Counted from the first letter of the stretch, positions 1-8,285 are shown. The stretch: DNA of 64,000 nt from Persephonella sp. KM09-Lau-8 (GCF_000703085.1 NZ_JNLL01000001.1:1846986-1910985), one strand, 5' to 3'. A program made the numbers and translations. The notes: generated by a model from the sequence alone, not told the origin.

Positions 1-1
1 A

Positions 2-112
2 AGAGGCGGCCAGATCGTAGCCACAGGAACACCGGAACAAGTCGCAAATAATCCAAACTCCCACACAGGCAGATTTTTGAAGAAATACCTACAGGAAAGG
101 GTAAGAGTATGA
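2..112 (+). CDS. uvrA: UvrA C-terminal fragment (excinuclease ABC subunit A)
   Basis: Only the last 36 codons are inside the window. They read as the C-terminal end of UvrA: a [14 protein letters not shown] stretch followed by [14 protein letters not shown], which matches the conserved end of the second ABC domain of UvrA (usually GGxIVAxGTPEEVA, then TGxFLK). UvrA is the damage-sensing ATPase of nucleotide excision repair. The start lies upstream of base 1. Identification rests on this short but highly characteristic tail. Confidence 0.85.
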   Translation, partial: RGGQIVATGTPEQVANNPNSHTGRFLKKYLQERVRV

Positions 113-225
113 ACAAACTGAGTTTTTGAAAGCAGAAAGCAAGATGTTAAACGCAAAAACAATTGTTTTTCAAAATGGGAAAACATACATTTAGTTGTAT
201 AAATTTTTAAATAAGAGCAAGAAAT

Positions 226-554
226 ATGAAATATTTATCTGAAAATGAAAAAAAGCAGTATTAGCTTTGAAAAAAGAAGTATTAAAGTTAGACAAAAAAG
301 CGAAATTAATTATTTATGGTTCAAAAGTAAGGGGGGATTTTGATGAGGAAAGTGATATAGATATTCTTATCATTTTAGGTAATCCTTTGCCAGAACTTAA
401 ATACAAAATAATTAGATATTGCAACAGAAATAGAGCTAAACTACGATGTAGTTTTTGGAATAGTAATAATAAGTCAAGAAGAATTCAAAAGTTCAAACAT
501 CTTTAAACAATCTTTATATTTCAAAAACTAAAATCAGAAGGAATATATCTGTGA
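226..554 (+). pseudogene. MNT-type nucleotidyltransferase antitoxin, frameshifted
   Basis: A broken minimal nucleotidyltransferase of the MntA family, the antitoxin partner of HEPN toxins. The core GSKVRGDFDEESDIDILI (GSxxRG followed by DxD) is intact at about 316-375. Three single-base shifts are needed to rebuild it: one A short in the A-run at 248-254, one extra base near 411, and one A short near 525. Repaired, it starts at ATG 226 (MKYLSENEKK) and ends at 552-554. Two of the three lesions are in homopolymers, so some could be sequencing errors. The truncated HEPN gene that follows suggests real decay. Confidence 0.7.
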
Positions 555-613
555 AAAAAGAGATTGTAAATCATTGGATAGAAAAAGCATATAGACCTAA
601 AATTGGTTATTAG
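551..613 (+). pseudogene. HEPN toxin remnant (first 20 codons)
   Basis: A GTG start overlaps the stop of the MNT remnant by 4 bases (GTGA), the usual arrangement of MNT-HEPN pairs. The peptide begins KKEIVNHWIEKAYR, which looks like helix 1 of HEPN-domain proteins, then runs to a stop at 611-613. The rest of the expected ~110-130 aa HEPN domain, including the RxxxxH motif, is absent from the following sequence. Assignment is by position and by this short similarity only. Confidence 0.45.
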
Positions 614-742
614 TATATAGCAATATTCACCAAATCTTATTTCTAATATTTTCTATTAGTTATTAGTGTTGCTCCCTCTATATGTCAATTATCGTAATTG
701 TTCGCAAGAAGGCAAAATAACTTTGTATAATTAAAAGTTATA

Positions 743-782
743 ATGGTAATATATTGCCATTGCGCAAAAATTAATTTACAAT
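743..782 (+). promoter_or_regulatory. Promoter and palindromic operator of the TAC module
   Basis: A sigma-70-like promoter: TTGCCA at 754-759, a 17-bp spacer, and TACAAT at 777-782, about 23 bp before the toxin start codon. An 18-bp imperfect palindrome, ATGGTAAT-AT-ATTGCCAT (743-760), covers the -35 element. HigA-type antitoxins commonly repress their own promoters through such palindromes, so this is the likely operator. The rest of 614-805 is AT-rich with no recognisable gene. Confidence 0.6.
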
Positions 783-805
783 AAATTTAACTTATAGGTT
801 AAATA

Positions 806-1177
806 ATGAGTAAGAAATTTTCCTTTTATGGCGAAAAGGTTTTTAGGATTTTTATACTAGAAGAAGTTGAAAAGGAAATTGAGAGTTTAAGAGATATTAA
901 AGGACAGAAGAAAATATTGAATACGTTAGATAGACTTCTTGAGAGAATACCTAATAACCCTGAGCAGTGGAAAAGGATAGAAAATTGTAAAACAGCTTAT
1001 GAATTGAAGCCAAAACCTTACAGATTAGGTTGTTTCTTTGATGGTGGTAGAGATATTTTAGTTGTGCATGTTTGGAAAGTGCAAAGTAAAAAGAGTAAAA
1101 CGAAACAACAAGATATTAAGAAAACATGTAAAAAAATTGAGGAGCTAAGAGATGAGTTTAAGAGATTTACGAGATAA
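806..1177 (+). CDS. HigB/RelE-superfamily toxin of a TAC module
   Basis: 123 aa. The central part (AYELKPKPYRLGCFFDGGRDILVVHVW) followed by a Lys-rich KKSKTKQQDI segment matches the RelE/HigB fold, whose members cleave mRNA on the ribosome. It is the first gene of three overlapping genes: its end overlaps the antitoxin start by 26 bp, and that gene overlaps a SecB-like chaperone gene by 32 bp. Toxin first, HTH antitoxin second and chaperone third is the layout of toxin-antitoxin-chaperone systems such as Rv1955-Rv1956-Rv1957 of M. tuberculosis. Activity is inferred from the family. Confidence 0.75.
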   Translation: MSKKFSFYGEKVFRIFILEEVEKEIESLRDIKGQKKILNTLDRLLERIPNNPEQWKRIENCKTAYELKPKPYRLGCFFDGGRDILVVHVWKVQSKKSKTKQQDIKKTCKKIEELRDEFKRFTR

Positions 1178-1508
1178 ATTTAAATACGATGAAGAATATA
1201 TACATTGTGGTCTAATGCTTGATTTATCTTACTACCTTAAACAACTTATGCTTGAAAAAGGACTTAATAAAAAACAGCTTGCAGAAAGAATGGGAGTATC
1301 TCCTGCATACATTACCAAAATTTTCAGCGGACAAAACATATCCCTTAAAACTGTAGCCAAAATTTTGTCGGCCTTGGAGGTTGATGCTGGCATAAAAATA
1401 ATTGATAGGGAAAAAGAAGAATACAAAGTAGCACCTAATAAAGAACTTTTAAAACTGGTTAAAAAAGGAAAAGAAGATGAAAGCAAAGCTTTCTCCATTG
1501 CAGCTTAA
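1152..1508 (+). CDS. HigA-type XRE antitoxin of a TAC module
   Basis: 118 aa. Residues ~38-80 form a Cro/C1-type helix-turn-helix (KKQLAERMGVSPAYITKIFSG), so the protein should bind DNA and the toxin. After the HTH there is a ~30-residue Lys/Glu-rich tail ending in ESKAFSIAA. In TAC systems the antitoxin has a C-terminal chaperone-addiction segment that is unstable unless SecB binds it; the tail is in the right place to be one (inference). The gene overlaps both neighbours, implying translational coupling. The likely operator is the palindrome at 743-760. Confidence 0.75.
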   Translation: MSLRDLRDKFKYDEEYIHCGLMLDLSYYLKQLMLEKGLNKKQLAERMGVSPAYITKIFSGQNISLKTVAKILSALEVDAGIKIIDREKEEYKVAPNKELLKLVKKGKEDESKAFSIAA

Positions 1509-1902
1509 AGATATACAGATTATAAGGCTAAATCTTGATGAAAATATAAAAGGTGAGAAAAAATTTAATATAGATGTTGATTTTGAACCTGTAAAAGTTA
1601 ATATAGATGAAAAAGAGTATGAAGGTCTGATTTTTCACCTTAAAGTAAATAACAGAAGCAGAAAAGTAAGACTAAAAGTAGATACAGAAGCTCTGGCAAT
1701 TTTTGAGTTTGAAAAAGGATTACCTCCTGAGAAGAAAGCACAACTTTTACTTTATAACGGATTATCAATTATTTATGGTTTTCTTAGAGGCTTAATTTTT
1801 CAAAAATGTTCATACCTTCGCCCTGAAGATAGACTCCTTCCAAGTATTAATCTACTTGATATTATTGATAAGAAACTAAAAGACAAAAATAATAATTCCT
1901 AA
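1477..1902 (+). CDS. SecB-like chaperone, third gene of the TAC module
   Basis: 141 aa, no signal peptide. The C-terminal part (YNGLSIIYGFLRGLIFQKCS, then PEDRLLPSINLLDII) resembles the SecB ending in which a helix beginning near the inner dimer interface is followed by a short LPPVNF-like strand. The N-terminal half is rich in alternating hydrophobic beta-strand patterns, as in SecB. Length (SecB ~150 aa) and position after a toxin-antitoxin pair agree. I would not call it SecB from sequence alone; the operon context raises confidence. Its predicted job is to protect the antitoxin. Confidence 0.6.
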   Translation: MKAKLSPLQLKDIQIIRLNLDENIKGEKKFNIDVDFEPVKVNIDEKEYEGLIFHLKVNNRSRKVRLKVDTEALAIFEFEKGLPPEKKAQLLLYNGLSIIYGFLRGLIFQKCSYLRPEDRLLPSINLLDIIDKKLKDKNNNS

Positions 1903-1943
1903 ATCCCTTTACAATTACAATTTCTGAAACCAAAAATTTCCTA

Positions 1944-1975
1944 TTGACTTTCTAATCAATAATCATTATCGTTAT
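1944..1975 (+). promoter_or_regulatory. Bacterioferritin promoter with Fur/PerR-like box
   Basis: A -35-like TTGACT (1944-1949) is followed after 17 bp by TATCGT (1967-1972). Overlapping the -10 is ATAATCATTAT (about 1959-1969), within a longer AATAATCATTATCGTTATT stretch. This fits both the Fur repeat pattern (GATAAT units) and 11 of 15 positions of the PerR consensus. Iron or peroxide control of a ferritin gene is biologically sensible, but which regulator binds cannot be told from the site. Confidence 0.5.
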
Positions 1976-1998
1976 TAGAAAAATAGGAGGGTAGTATT

Positions 1999-2505
1999 AT
2001 GAACAGGGAAAAATCTGTGGAGTTATTAAACAAAGCTATTGCTGAAGAACTGACGGCAATACACCAATATATGTATTTCCATTTTGTATTAGATGACCTT
2101 GGATATGATTTACTGGCGGCAATATTCAAAAGAACGGCCATTGATGAAATGCTTCACACAGAAAGATTTGCAGAAAGAATTCTTTTTCTTGGTGGAGAGA
2201 TAGAGATGAAACCTGCCAATGATATAGAACATATTAGAGACCCTGAAGAAATGCTCAAGTGGGCTATGAATGCAGAAGAAGAAGCAGTGGATATGTATAA
2301 TGAATTTGCAGTGGAAGCCTCTAATAACAGAGACGCAGGAACAAAACAGATTTTTGAAGCAGTAATAATGGATGAAGAAAGGCATTACGATACATTCAAT
2401 ATTGAATATGAAAACCTGAAAAAATTTGGTCTGGAATACCTGTCACAACAGGCTATGGAAAGAAGCAAAAGGATTGGTTCACAGGGAGGTAAAACAGGTC
2501 AGTAA
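1999..2505 (+). CDS. bfr: Bacterioferritin
   Basis: 168 aa four-helix ferritin-like protein that oxidises and stores iron in a 24-mer. Diiron ligands are visible: E17, E50 with H53 (IDEMLHTER), E93-E95 region, and E127/H129 (MDEERHY). M51 lies at the position of the haem-ligand Met52 of E. coli Bfr, so haem binding is likely. An AGGAGG ribosome site precedes the ATG. It stands alone, with a Fur/PerR-like box in its promoter and a convergent lysE family gene downstream (stops abut at 2505/2506). Confidence 0.9.
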   Translation: MNREKSVELLNKAIAEELTAIHQYMYFHFVLDDLGYDLLAAIFKRTAIDEMLHTERFAERILFLGGEIEMKPANDIEHIRDPEEMLKWAMNAEEEAVDMYNEFAVEASNNRDAGTKQIFEAVIMDEERHYDTFNIEYENLKKFGLEYLSQQAMERSKRIGSQGGKTGQ

Positions 2506-3102
2506 TTAAATCTTAGAAAGACCATCCTTAAATAGCATAATTCCCAGAGCTATAAACAGAACGCCAATAAAACGGAGCAGGTAGATATAATACCTGCTCT
2601 CTATAAACTTTTTTAATTTTTCTGTGAAAACAGCAATCAGCATCATACTTCCGGTAATTCCTATAAAGAAAAACATTGTAAACAGAATACCGCCAATAAA
2701 ACCTGCTTCTCTTACATAAGGAGCACCAATAAAAAACCAGAATAAATAGGTATAGGGATTCAAAATATTTAAAATAACACCTTTTTTTAGAGAGCCGGTT
2801 AAATCAGTATCAAGCTGAAAATGTTCTATCCTCAAATTTTTATATCCAAAATAAAAAAGTATTAAAGCACCCAGAAAATATACAAAAGAAATCAGGTGCT
2901 TTACTTCACTGATTTTGTCCAGAATAAAAAGAGAAATCAGTAAAATCGGAACATCTGTTATGATTGGGGAAACAGAAACAAGAATTCCATTTTTTCTATG
3001 GCCTTGCAAGGTCTCTGATATTAACAAAGCCATTAAAGGTCCCGGAGATAGACCTGCAGAAACTCCAAAAATAAATCCAGTAATAATATCCTTTATATAC
3101 AT
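2506..3102 (-). CDS. LysE/RhtB-family exporter
   Basis: 198 aa integral membrane protein with about six hydrophobic segments. The N-terminal GFIFGVSAGLSPGPLMALLIS (residues ~8-28) contains the SPGP motif typical of LysE/RhtB amino-acid exporters. Substrate cannot be deduced. It starts 3 bp after the upp stop and is probably cotranscribed with upp; no strong ribosome site precedes it, which fits translational coupling. Confidence 0.8.
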   Translation of the reverse strand: MYIKDIITGFIFGVSAGLSPGPLMALLISETLQGHRKNGILVSVSPIITDVPILLISLFILDKISEVKHLISFVYFLGALILFYFGYKNLRIEHFQLDTDLTGSLKKGVILNILNPYTYLFWFFIGAPYVREAGFIGGILFTMFFFIGITGSMMLIAVFTEKLKKFIESRYYIYLLRFIGVLFIALGIMLFKDGLSKI

Positions 3103-3105
3103 AAC

Positions 3106-3729
3106 TTAAGTGTTATAAGCCCTGTCCCCTGCATCCCCAAGACCGGGGATTATGTATCCTTTATCGTTTAGTCTTTTATCTATCTGCGCTATGTAGATAG
3201 TTATATCTGGATGGTTCTGTGATACTTTTTGCAATCCTTCAGGTGCACCAATAATATTTAGAGAGATTATTTTTTCTGGATTTTTTTCTTTTATTACAGA
3301 TATCGCATAATCCAGAGAACCACCTGTAGCAACCATAGGATCAAGTATTATTGCTATTTTCCCATTAAGCTGGGGAACACGGTCATAGTAAAGGACACTT
3401 TCAAGGGTTTCCTCATCTCTTTTAATTGCCAGAAATCCTGAAACAGCCTCAGGAATAACCTTTAAAACCCCATCAAGCATAGGAAGACCAGCCCTTAAAA
3501 TAGGAATGAACACATATTTTTCCTCCTGAAGCACAGGAAATCTACCTTTTCCAATCCATATATCCACTTCTTTTTCCACTAAAGGTTCATTTTTTAAAGC
3601 CTCAAATAACAAAATTCTGGCAATTTCCGATATAAACTCACGGAAATTATACGGTTTTGTGTTAATATCTCTAAGCCTGGTTACCAGATTTTTCAAAAGA
3701 GGATGATTAACTTCTATAACATTTTTCAT
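3106..3729 (-). CDS. upp: Uracil phosphoribosyltransferase
   Basis: 207 aa. Converts uracil plus PRPP to UMP in pyrimidine salvage. The PRPP-binding loop is IILDPMVATGGSL (about residue 128-140), and the C-terminal uracil-binding segment GYIIPGLGDAGDR is intact. A longer reading frame begins at 3747, but the ATG at 3729 has a CAGGAG ribosome site at the right distance and begins MKNVIEVNHPLL, the usual start of the family. Divergent from mazG; upstream of the LysE-family gene. Confidence 0.93.
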   Translation of the reverse strand: MKNVIEVNHPLLKNLVTRLRDINTKPYNFREFISEIARILLFEALKNEPLVEKEVDIWIGKGRFPVLQEEKYVFIPILRAGLPMLDGVLKVIPEAVSGFLAIKRDEETLESVLYYDRVPQLNGKIAIILDPMVATGGSLDYAISVIKEKNPEKIISLNIIGAPEGLQKVSQNHPDITIYIAQIDKRLNDKGYIIPGLGDAGDRAYNT

Positions 3730-3790
3730 TTTTTTCTCCTGAGGCATATATTATATTGCTTAAATATTCTAACACTGAGGGAGGCTATTT

Positions 3791-4567
3791 ATGGAGTGTA
3801 GAGAGGAAGGGAAGAATTTCCAGAGACTTGTTGATATAATGGCAAGACTTAGAAAAGAATGCCCATGGGATAAGGAGCAAACAAGCCAGTCTATAAAAAA
3901 TAATCTTATAGAAGAGGCTTATGAGCTTTTTGAAGCTATAGAAAAAGATGATACAGATGCTATGATTGAAGAGCTTGGCGATTTATTGCTACAGGTTGTT
4001 TTCCATGCACAGATAAAAAAGGATGAAGGTAAGTTTGATATAAATGATGTTATAAACGCATTGATTGACAAGCTTATCCGAAGACATCCCCATGTATTTG
4101 GAGATCAGAAATATGAAGAATTAGAAGGTGAAGACCATCTAAAAAAATGGGAGATGATTAAACAGAAAGAGAAAAAAAGGGAATCTATTCTGGAAGGAAT
4201 TCCCGCACGTATGCCTGCCCTTATGAGAGCTGTAAAAGTTCAGAAAAGAATGTCAAAAGTAGGATTTGACTGGCAAAATCCTCAGGAAGTTATGGAAAAA
4301 GTTGAAGAGGAGCTTAATGAACTGAAAGAAGCCAAAAATCCAGAAGAGATAAAACATGAACTTGGAGATTTACTGCTTACAATAACAAATCTGGCAAGGG
4401 CTTATGGAATAGACCCTGAAGAAGCTCTACACGAAGCAACAGATAGAAGTATTAGAAGATTTAACTATATTGAAAAGAAAGCAAAAGAAAAAAATATTGA
4501 TCTGAAGGAGATGCCGCTAAATGATATGGAATATTACTGGCAGGAAGCAAAAAGTAAAGGATTATAG
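3791..4567 (+). CDS. mazG: Nucleoside triphosphate pyrophosphohydrolase
   Basis: 258 aa, full MazG length with two MazG domains. The N-terminal domain has the LRKECPWDKEQTSQSI start and EEAYELFEAI / EELGDLLLQVVFHAQI metal-binding motifs (EExxE, ExxD). The C-terminal domain repeats the pattern (EEELNELKEA, HELGDLLLTITNLAR). The enzyme hydrolyses (d)NTPs and can limit ppGpp signalling or remove non-canonical nucleotides. A GGAGG site lies 9 bp before the ATG. Confidence 0.93.
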   Translation: MECREEGKNFQRLVDIMARLRKECPWDKEQTSQSIKNNLIEEAYELFEAIEKDDTDAMIEELGDLLLQVVFHAQIKKDEGKFDINDVINALIDKLIRRHPHVFGDQKYEELEGEDHLKKWEMIKQKEKKRESILEGIPARMPALMRAVKVQKRMSKVGFDWQNPQEVMEKVEEELNELKEAKNPEEIKHELGDLLLTITNLARAYGIDPEEALHEATDRSIRRFNYIEKKAKEKNIDLKEMPLNDMEYYWQEAKSKGL

Positions 4568-4583
4568 GCTCCATAAAGAGCAT

Positions 4584-5396
4584 ATGCTTGATGAAAGTTC
4601 AGAGATATACCAGAAAATAACTGCAGCAATAAAAGAAAACAGAGATTTTATTGCAAATCTGGGACATTCTACATTTTTGATTTCATATAAAGGTAAAAGA
4701 GTTCTGACCGATCCATTTTTAAGTCCCCATATATTTGGAATTAAAAGACAGAAGCCTGCTTTGAGACCTGACCTTGTGCCTCAAGTTGACCTTATTGTAA
4801 TATCCCATGCCCATTATGATCATCTTGATATGAGAACTTTAAGAAGATTAAACAGGGAAAGTGTAGTGATAATTCCTGAAAACACAAAACCTGTGCTTGG
4901 AAGAATTCATTTCAAAGAAATCATGGAACTTAAGCACTTTGAAACTACACAAAAAGAAGGAATACAGATAACCTCTTTACCTGTAAAACATAATAAAGGT
5001 CGTTCAATTCTGTTTCCTAATACAGAAGTGGCCAGTTATCTGATAACTATTGAAGATAAAACTTTTTACTTTGGCGGAGATACAGCCTATTTTGAGGGTT
5101 TCAAAGAATACGGGAAAAAATTCAAGATAAATATTGCCTTTCTGCCAATAGGTGGTTATGAACCAACTCTTATTCTACATAAGGTTCATATGAATCCCCA
5201 TGAGGCTGTAAATGCCTTTTTAGACCTGAATGCCGATTATATAGTACCGATTCACTATGGAACCTTTCACACAATCCCAAAATTTGTTCAGGTGGAAGCC
5301 CCTTTAAAACATTTTAAAGAAGAAATAAGTAGACGAAATATAAATAATAAAGCTATAATAATTGAACCTAATAATATATTCGTATTAACACAATAA
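4584..5396 (+). CDS. Metallo-beta-lactamase-fold hydrolase (NAPE-PLD/UlaG-like)
   Basis: About 270 aa. The signature SHAHYDHLD (HxHxDH) plus FGGDTAYF and the late HYGTFH give a full binuclear metal site of the MBL superfamily. Similar proteins include NAPE-PLD-like phosphodiesterases and UlaG-type lactonases; the substrate is not predictable. The frame is open from 4521, inside mazG, but the ATG at 4584 follows AAAGAG and removes an unconserved N-terminal extension, so I prefer it. Probably cotranscribed with mazG. Confidence 0.8.
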   Translation: MLDESSEIYQKITAAIKENRDFIANLGHSTFLISYKGKRVLTDPFLSPHIFGIKRQKPALRPDLVPQVDLIVISHAHYDHLDMRTLRRLNRESVVIIPENTKPVLGRIHFKEIMELKHFETTQKEGIQITSLPVKHNKGRSILFPNTEVASYLITIEDKTFYFGGDTAYFEGFKEYGKKFKINIAFLPIGGYEPTLILHKVHMNPHEAVNAFLDLNADYIVPIHYGTFHTIPKFVQVEAPLKHFKEEISRRNINNKAIIIEPNNIFVLTQ

Positions 5397-5511
5397 ATAA
5401 AATTTTTAATAGCAAATTCCGATTATAAATTTAGACAGACTTTGGTTATCTATATCTAAATTATGCTAATATTTTTATAAGCTAGTTTTGTAGAAAAAAA
5501 GCGGGGGAAGT

Positions 5512-6720
5512 ATGAAAATAGCTGTTGTCTTTGGAACCAGACCTGAAGCTATAAAATTAGCCCCAGTTATTAAGCAGTTAAGAGAAAAATTTGAGACCAT
5601 AGTTATAAATTCTGGACAGCACCACAATCTGGTTCAGCAGATAATTGATTTTTTTCATATTGAAGTGGATTATGATTTAAGGGCATATGTATCAAAGGAT
5701 AGAACACTTCCTCAATTGTCTTCAATGTTAATAGAAAATTTGGATAGAGTTTATTCAGAAATTTCTCCAGATCTTGTTATTGTTCAGGGAGATACAATGA
5801 CAACTTTTACCGGAGCATTTGTTGGTTTTTTACATAAAAAACCTGTTGCCCATGTGGAAGCAGGCCTGAGAAGTTTTAGTAAATTTGCACCTTTTCCAGA
5901 AGAATTAATGAGAGAGATGGTAGGGAGGCTGGCTGATTTGCATTTTCCTCCAACTGTTGTGGATAAAGAGAATCTTTTAAATGAAAATATAAGACCAGAC
6001 AGAATTTTTCTTGTTGGTAATACGGTAGTTGATGCCCTCAAACTTGGTAATTCAATATTAGATGAAAATCAAGTATTTCAAGAACTTAAAGAGTATGGAA
6101 TTACTCCAGATATACTTAAAGATAGAAAAATAGTTCTTATTACTTCCCATAGACGGGAGAATATAGGGGAGCCACTTGTTAGAATCTGCCAGAGTATTAA
6201 ACATTTAGCACAAGAATATCCAGATTTTGTATTTATCTGGTCTATGCATCCAAACCCTGAGGTTAAGGAAATAGTTTCTAATTATATGCAAACAAAACCC
6301 GATAATATATATATAACCAAACCGGTTTCTTATCCTACTATGATTTATTTACTTAATCATGCATTTTTGGTGCTTACAGATAGTGGGGGACTGCAGGAAG
6401 AAAGTGCCAGTATTGGCGTTCCGGTGTTGGTTCTAAGAACTGTTACAGAAAGATCAGTTGTGATAGATGCTGGAGCAGGTTTTTTAGTAGATAGCGATAG
6501 AAACAAGATTGAATATTACTTTAATAAACTTGTTCAGGACAAAGAATTTTATAAAGAAGTTTCAGATAGAGGAGAACATCTTTTTGGAGATGGGACAGCA
6601 TCCATAAGAATACAGAAATTACTTGAAAATAATGAAGTTCAAAAATTTATAAAGGATTATCCATTAACAGAGAAAATGAATTTAGAACATATTAAAAAGG
6701 AGGGTATAGAGATATTATGA
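5512..6720 (+). CDS. wecB: UDP-N-acetylglucosamine 2-epimerase
   Basis: 402 aa. Interconverts UDP-GlcNAc and UDP-ManNAc. Hallmarks: FGTRPEAIKLAPVI at the N terminus, VQGDTMTTFTGA, HVEAGLRSF, and LTDSGGLQEESASIGVPVLVLR near residues ~300-325. A GCGGGGGAAG ribosome site precedes the ATG. It is the first gene of a seven-gene run whose members overlap or nearly touch, so it probably supplies the sugar nucleotide for the polysaccharide made by the downstream GT2 enzyme. Confidence 0.92.
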   Translation: MKIAVVFGTRPEAIKLAPVIKQLREKFETIVINSGQHHNLVQQIIDFFHIEVDYDLRAYVSKDRTLPQLSSMLIENLDRVYSEISPDLVIVQGDTMTTFTGAFVGFLHKKPVAHVEAGLRSFSKFAPFPEELMREMVGRLADLHFPPTVVDKENLLNENIRPDRIFLVGNTVVDALKLGNSILDENQVFQELKEYGITPDILKDRKIVLITSHRRENIGEPLVRICQSIKHLAQEYPDFVFIWSMHPNPEVKEIVSNYMQTKPDNIYITKPVSYPTMIYLLNHAFLVLTDSGGLQEESASIGVPVLVLRTVTERSVVIDAGAGFLVDSDRNKIEYYFNKLVQDKEFYKEVSDRGEHLFGDGTASIRIQKLLENNEVQKFIKDYPLTEKMNLEHIKKEGIEIL

Positions 6721-7490
6721 AAAAGGCAGGTATTTCTATTGCTTTGATTGGTGCTATAGCTGTTAATTCATATGCTCTTTCTCCAAAAAGATTTGAAGTT
6801 CAGTATAACTATGAAAGATTAGATCCATATTCAGATTATGGAGAGTGGAACAGTATTGATATGATGCTTTATGGAAAAGAAGGTGAAGACTGGACACCAT
6901 TTGTTGGCGGGAGCATTATAGATAGAAAAATAGAAGGTAGTGCTGCTTTAGGAGTTTTAGGCACCTACAAAGACTGGACAGACTGGCTTTATACATACTC
7001 TTCAATATCTTTTGGAACAAATTCTGAGTATTTACCTAAGTATAGACTTGACCATGAATTTAATTTTAAGCTGGGTCCCCAGCAGCAGTATGTATTAACA
7101 GCTGCAGGAACATATATAAAATACTGGGATGTTCATAAAGATATCGTTCTTTCTCTTGGAGGAACTGTTTATTATGGAAAATTTGTAGGAACCTTAAGAT
7201 ATTTCCATAATATAAGCAAACCTGGTAATGTCCGTTCATCTTCATATTTAATAAGTCTTGAATACGGTGCAGAAAAAGATCAGTGGACATATCTAAATTT
7301 ATCCTGGGGTAAACAGGCTTATATGGCTACAAATCTCAGTAATCCGGAAGAGGTGAGAGAAAATTCAACTATCGTTGGAATAGGACACAGACACTGGCTA
7401 AGTAATACATTTGGGGTTATAGGTGAGCTTGAGTATATGAGACTTGAGAACTCTTACAACAAATATAGAATATCTGGGGAGTTTTTATAG
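6717..7490 (+). CDS. YaiO-family outer membrane beta-barrel protein
   Basis: 257 aa with a Sec signal peptide (about residues 1-20, cleavage after SYA). The mature part is made of alternating amphipathic strands rich in Tyr/Trp/Gly and ends in the aromatic-terminated strand YRISGEFL, as outer-membrane barrels do. The pattern of paired strands (SIDMMLYGK, WTPFVGGSI, YKDWTDWLYTYSSISFG) is that of the YaiO family. Its ATG overlaps the wecB stop (ATGA). In E. coli yaiO sits beside a GT2 gene (yaiP) and a deacetylase gene (yaiS); here too. Likely export pore or outer-membrane partner. Confidence 0.65.
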   Translation: MKKAGISIALIGAIAVNSYALSPKRFEVQYNYERLDPYSDYGEWNSIDMMLYGKEGEDWTPFVGGSIIDRKIEGSAALGVLGTYKDWTDWLYTYSSISFGTNSEYLPKYRLDHEFNFKLGPQQQYVLTAAGTYIKYWDVHKDIVLSLGGTVYYGKFVGTLRYFHNISKPGNVRSSSYLISLEYGAEKDQWTYLNLSWGKQAYMATNLSNPEEVRENSTIVGIGHRHWLSNTFGVIGELEYMRLENSYNKYRISGEFL

Positions 7491-7502
7491 ATTTTTAGAG
7501 CT

Positions 7503-8285
7503 ATGCGAAAGAAAGATAATCTTAAAGAAAAAATCCTTCCACACAGGGCATACAGGATAATAAAACTTGATACATTTGAGCTTATAGGAAGTTTTATAGC
7601 TATTTTCCTGATTTTTATCGCTGTGTTTTCATTTTTTCCTCTTATTCTGGAAAAGGGCATAGAGTTTTGCAAAGAGTTTTTAGATACACTTTATGTGTCT
7701 GCTGTATTTGAGATAAACCACAGGAATTTTCTAATATTTGATGTTCCATATATAGAGACTTACGGAAAATATCCAACAAAAAATTTTGCGATACTGACAT
7801 TAATTGTCTCTTTTATACTTGCAATCGCTTTATATAAAAATAAGTATCTGAAAAATATATCTATGACCCTTTTTGTTCTTGTATTTATAAATATTCTTTC
7901 TGCTTTATACTTTATATTCTTTTCCCAATATTTCCCATATAGTTTATCTAGTTTTTCCTATTTATTTATCAGCACTTCTGTAATAAATTGGGCGGTGTTG
8001 ATGTTTATTTTTGGTTTACTAATTGCTCCAATTCCTGCAAATTTTTTTCTGAAAATAATCGTTTATATATTGATAAGTCTATCTGTAGTTGTTCTGGGAT
8101 TTCTAAGATATCTGTTAATAATTGTGGTTCTAAAAGAATATACATACATTTTTATGCCAGTGTTGTTTTTAGGTTTTGGCATAATTGTTGATTATGTATA
8201 TGCTGTAATGCTTTATGGATTTTTTGTAAGTTTTGTAACAGCATCCTTACTTAAAAAGGTAGATGAGTGGCGATGGGTGGAATAA
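7503..8285 (+). CDS. Polytopic membrane protein of the EPS locus, unknown
   Basis: 260 aa. After a basic N-terminal stretch (residues 1-25) there are about seven hydrophobic helices. A soluble, probably periplasmic loop containing EINHRNFLIFDVPYIETYGKYP lies between the first two. No catalytic motif was recognised. The gene sits between the barrel gene and the GT2 synthase gene, overlapping the latter by 19 bp, so it is likely a membrane partner of the synthase, for instance in polymer translocation. Function not assigned. Confidence 0.6.
   Translation: MRKKDNLKEKILPHRAYRIIKLDTFELIGSFIAIFLIFIAVFSFFPLILEKGIEFCKEFLDTLYVSAVFEINHRNFLIFDVPYIETYGKYPTKNFAILTLIVSFILAIALYKNKYLKNISMTLFVLVFINILSALYFIFFSQYFPYSLSSFSYLFISTSVINWAVLMFIFGLLIAPIPANFFLKIIVYILISLSVVVLGFLRYLLIIVVLKEYTYIFMPVLFLGFGIIVDYVYAVMLYGFFVSFVTASLLKKVDEWRWVE

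Noticed and set aside
155..170. Palindrome AAAAACAATTGTTTTT after uvrA
   Set aside because: Could be a weak terminator, but the stem has almost no G/C and there is no separate T-run, so I do not call it.
5397..5511. Promoter of the wecB-led EPS operon
   Set aside because: Several -10-like hexamers exist (for example around 5463-5473), but none has a -35 at a good distance, so no site is called although a promoter must be here.
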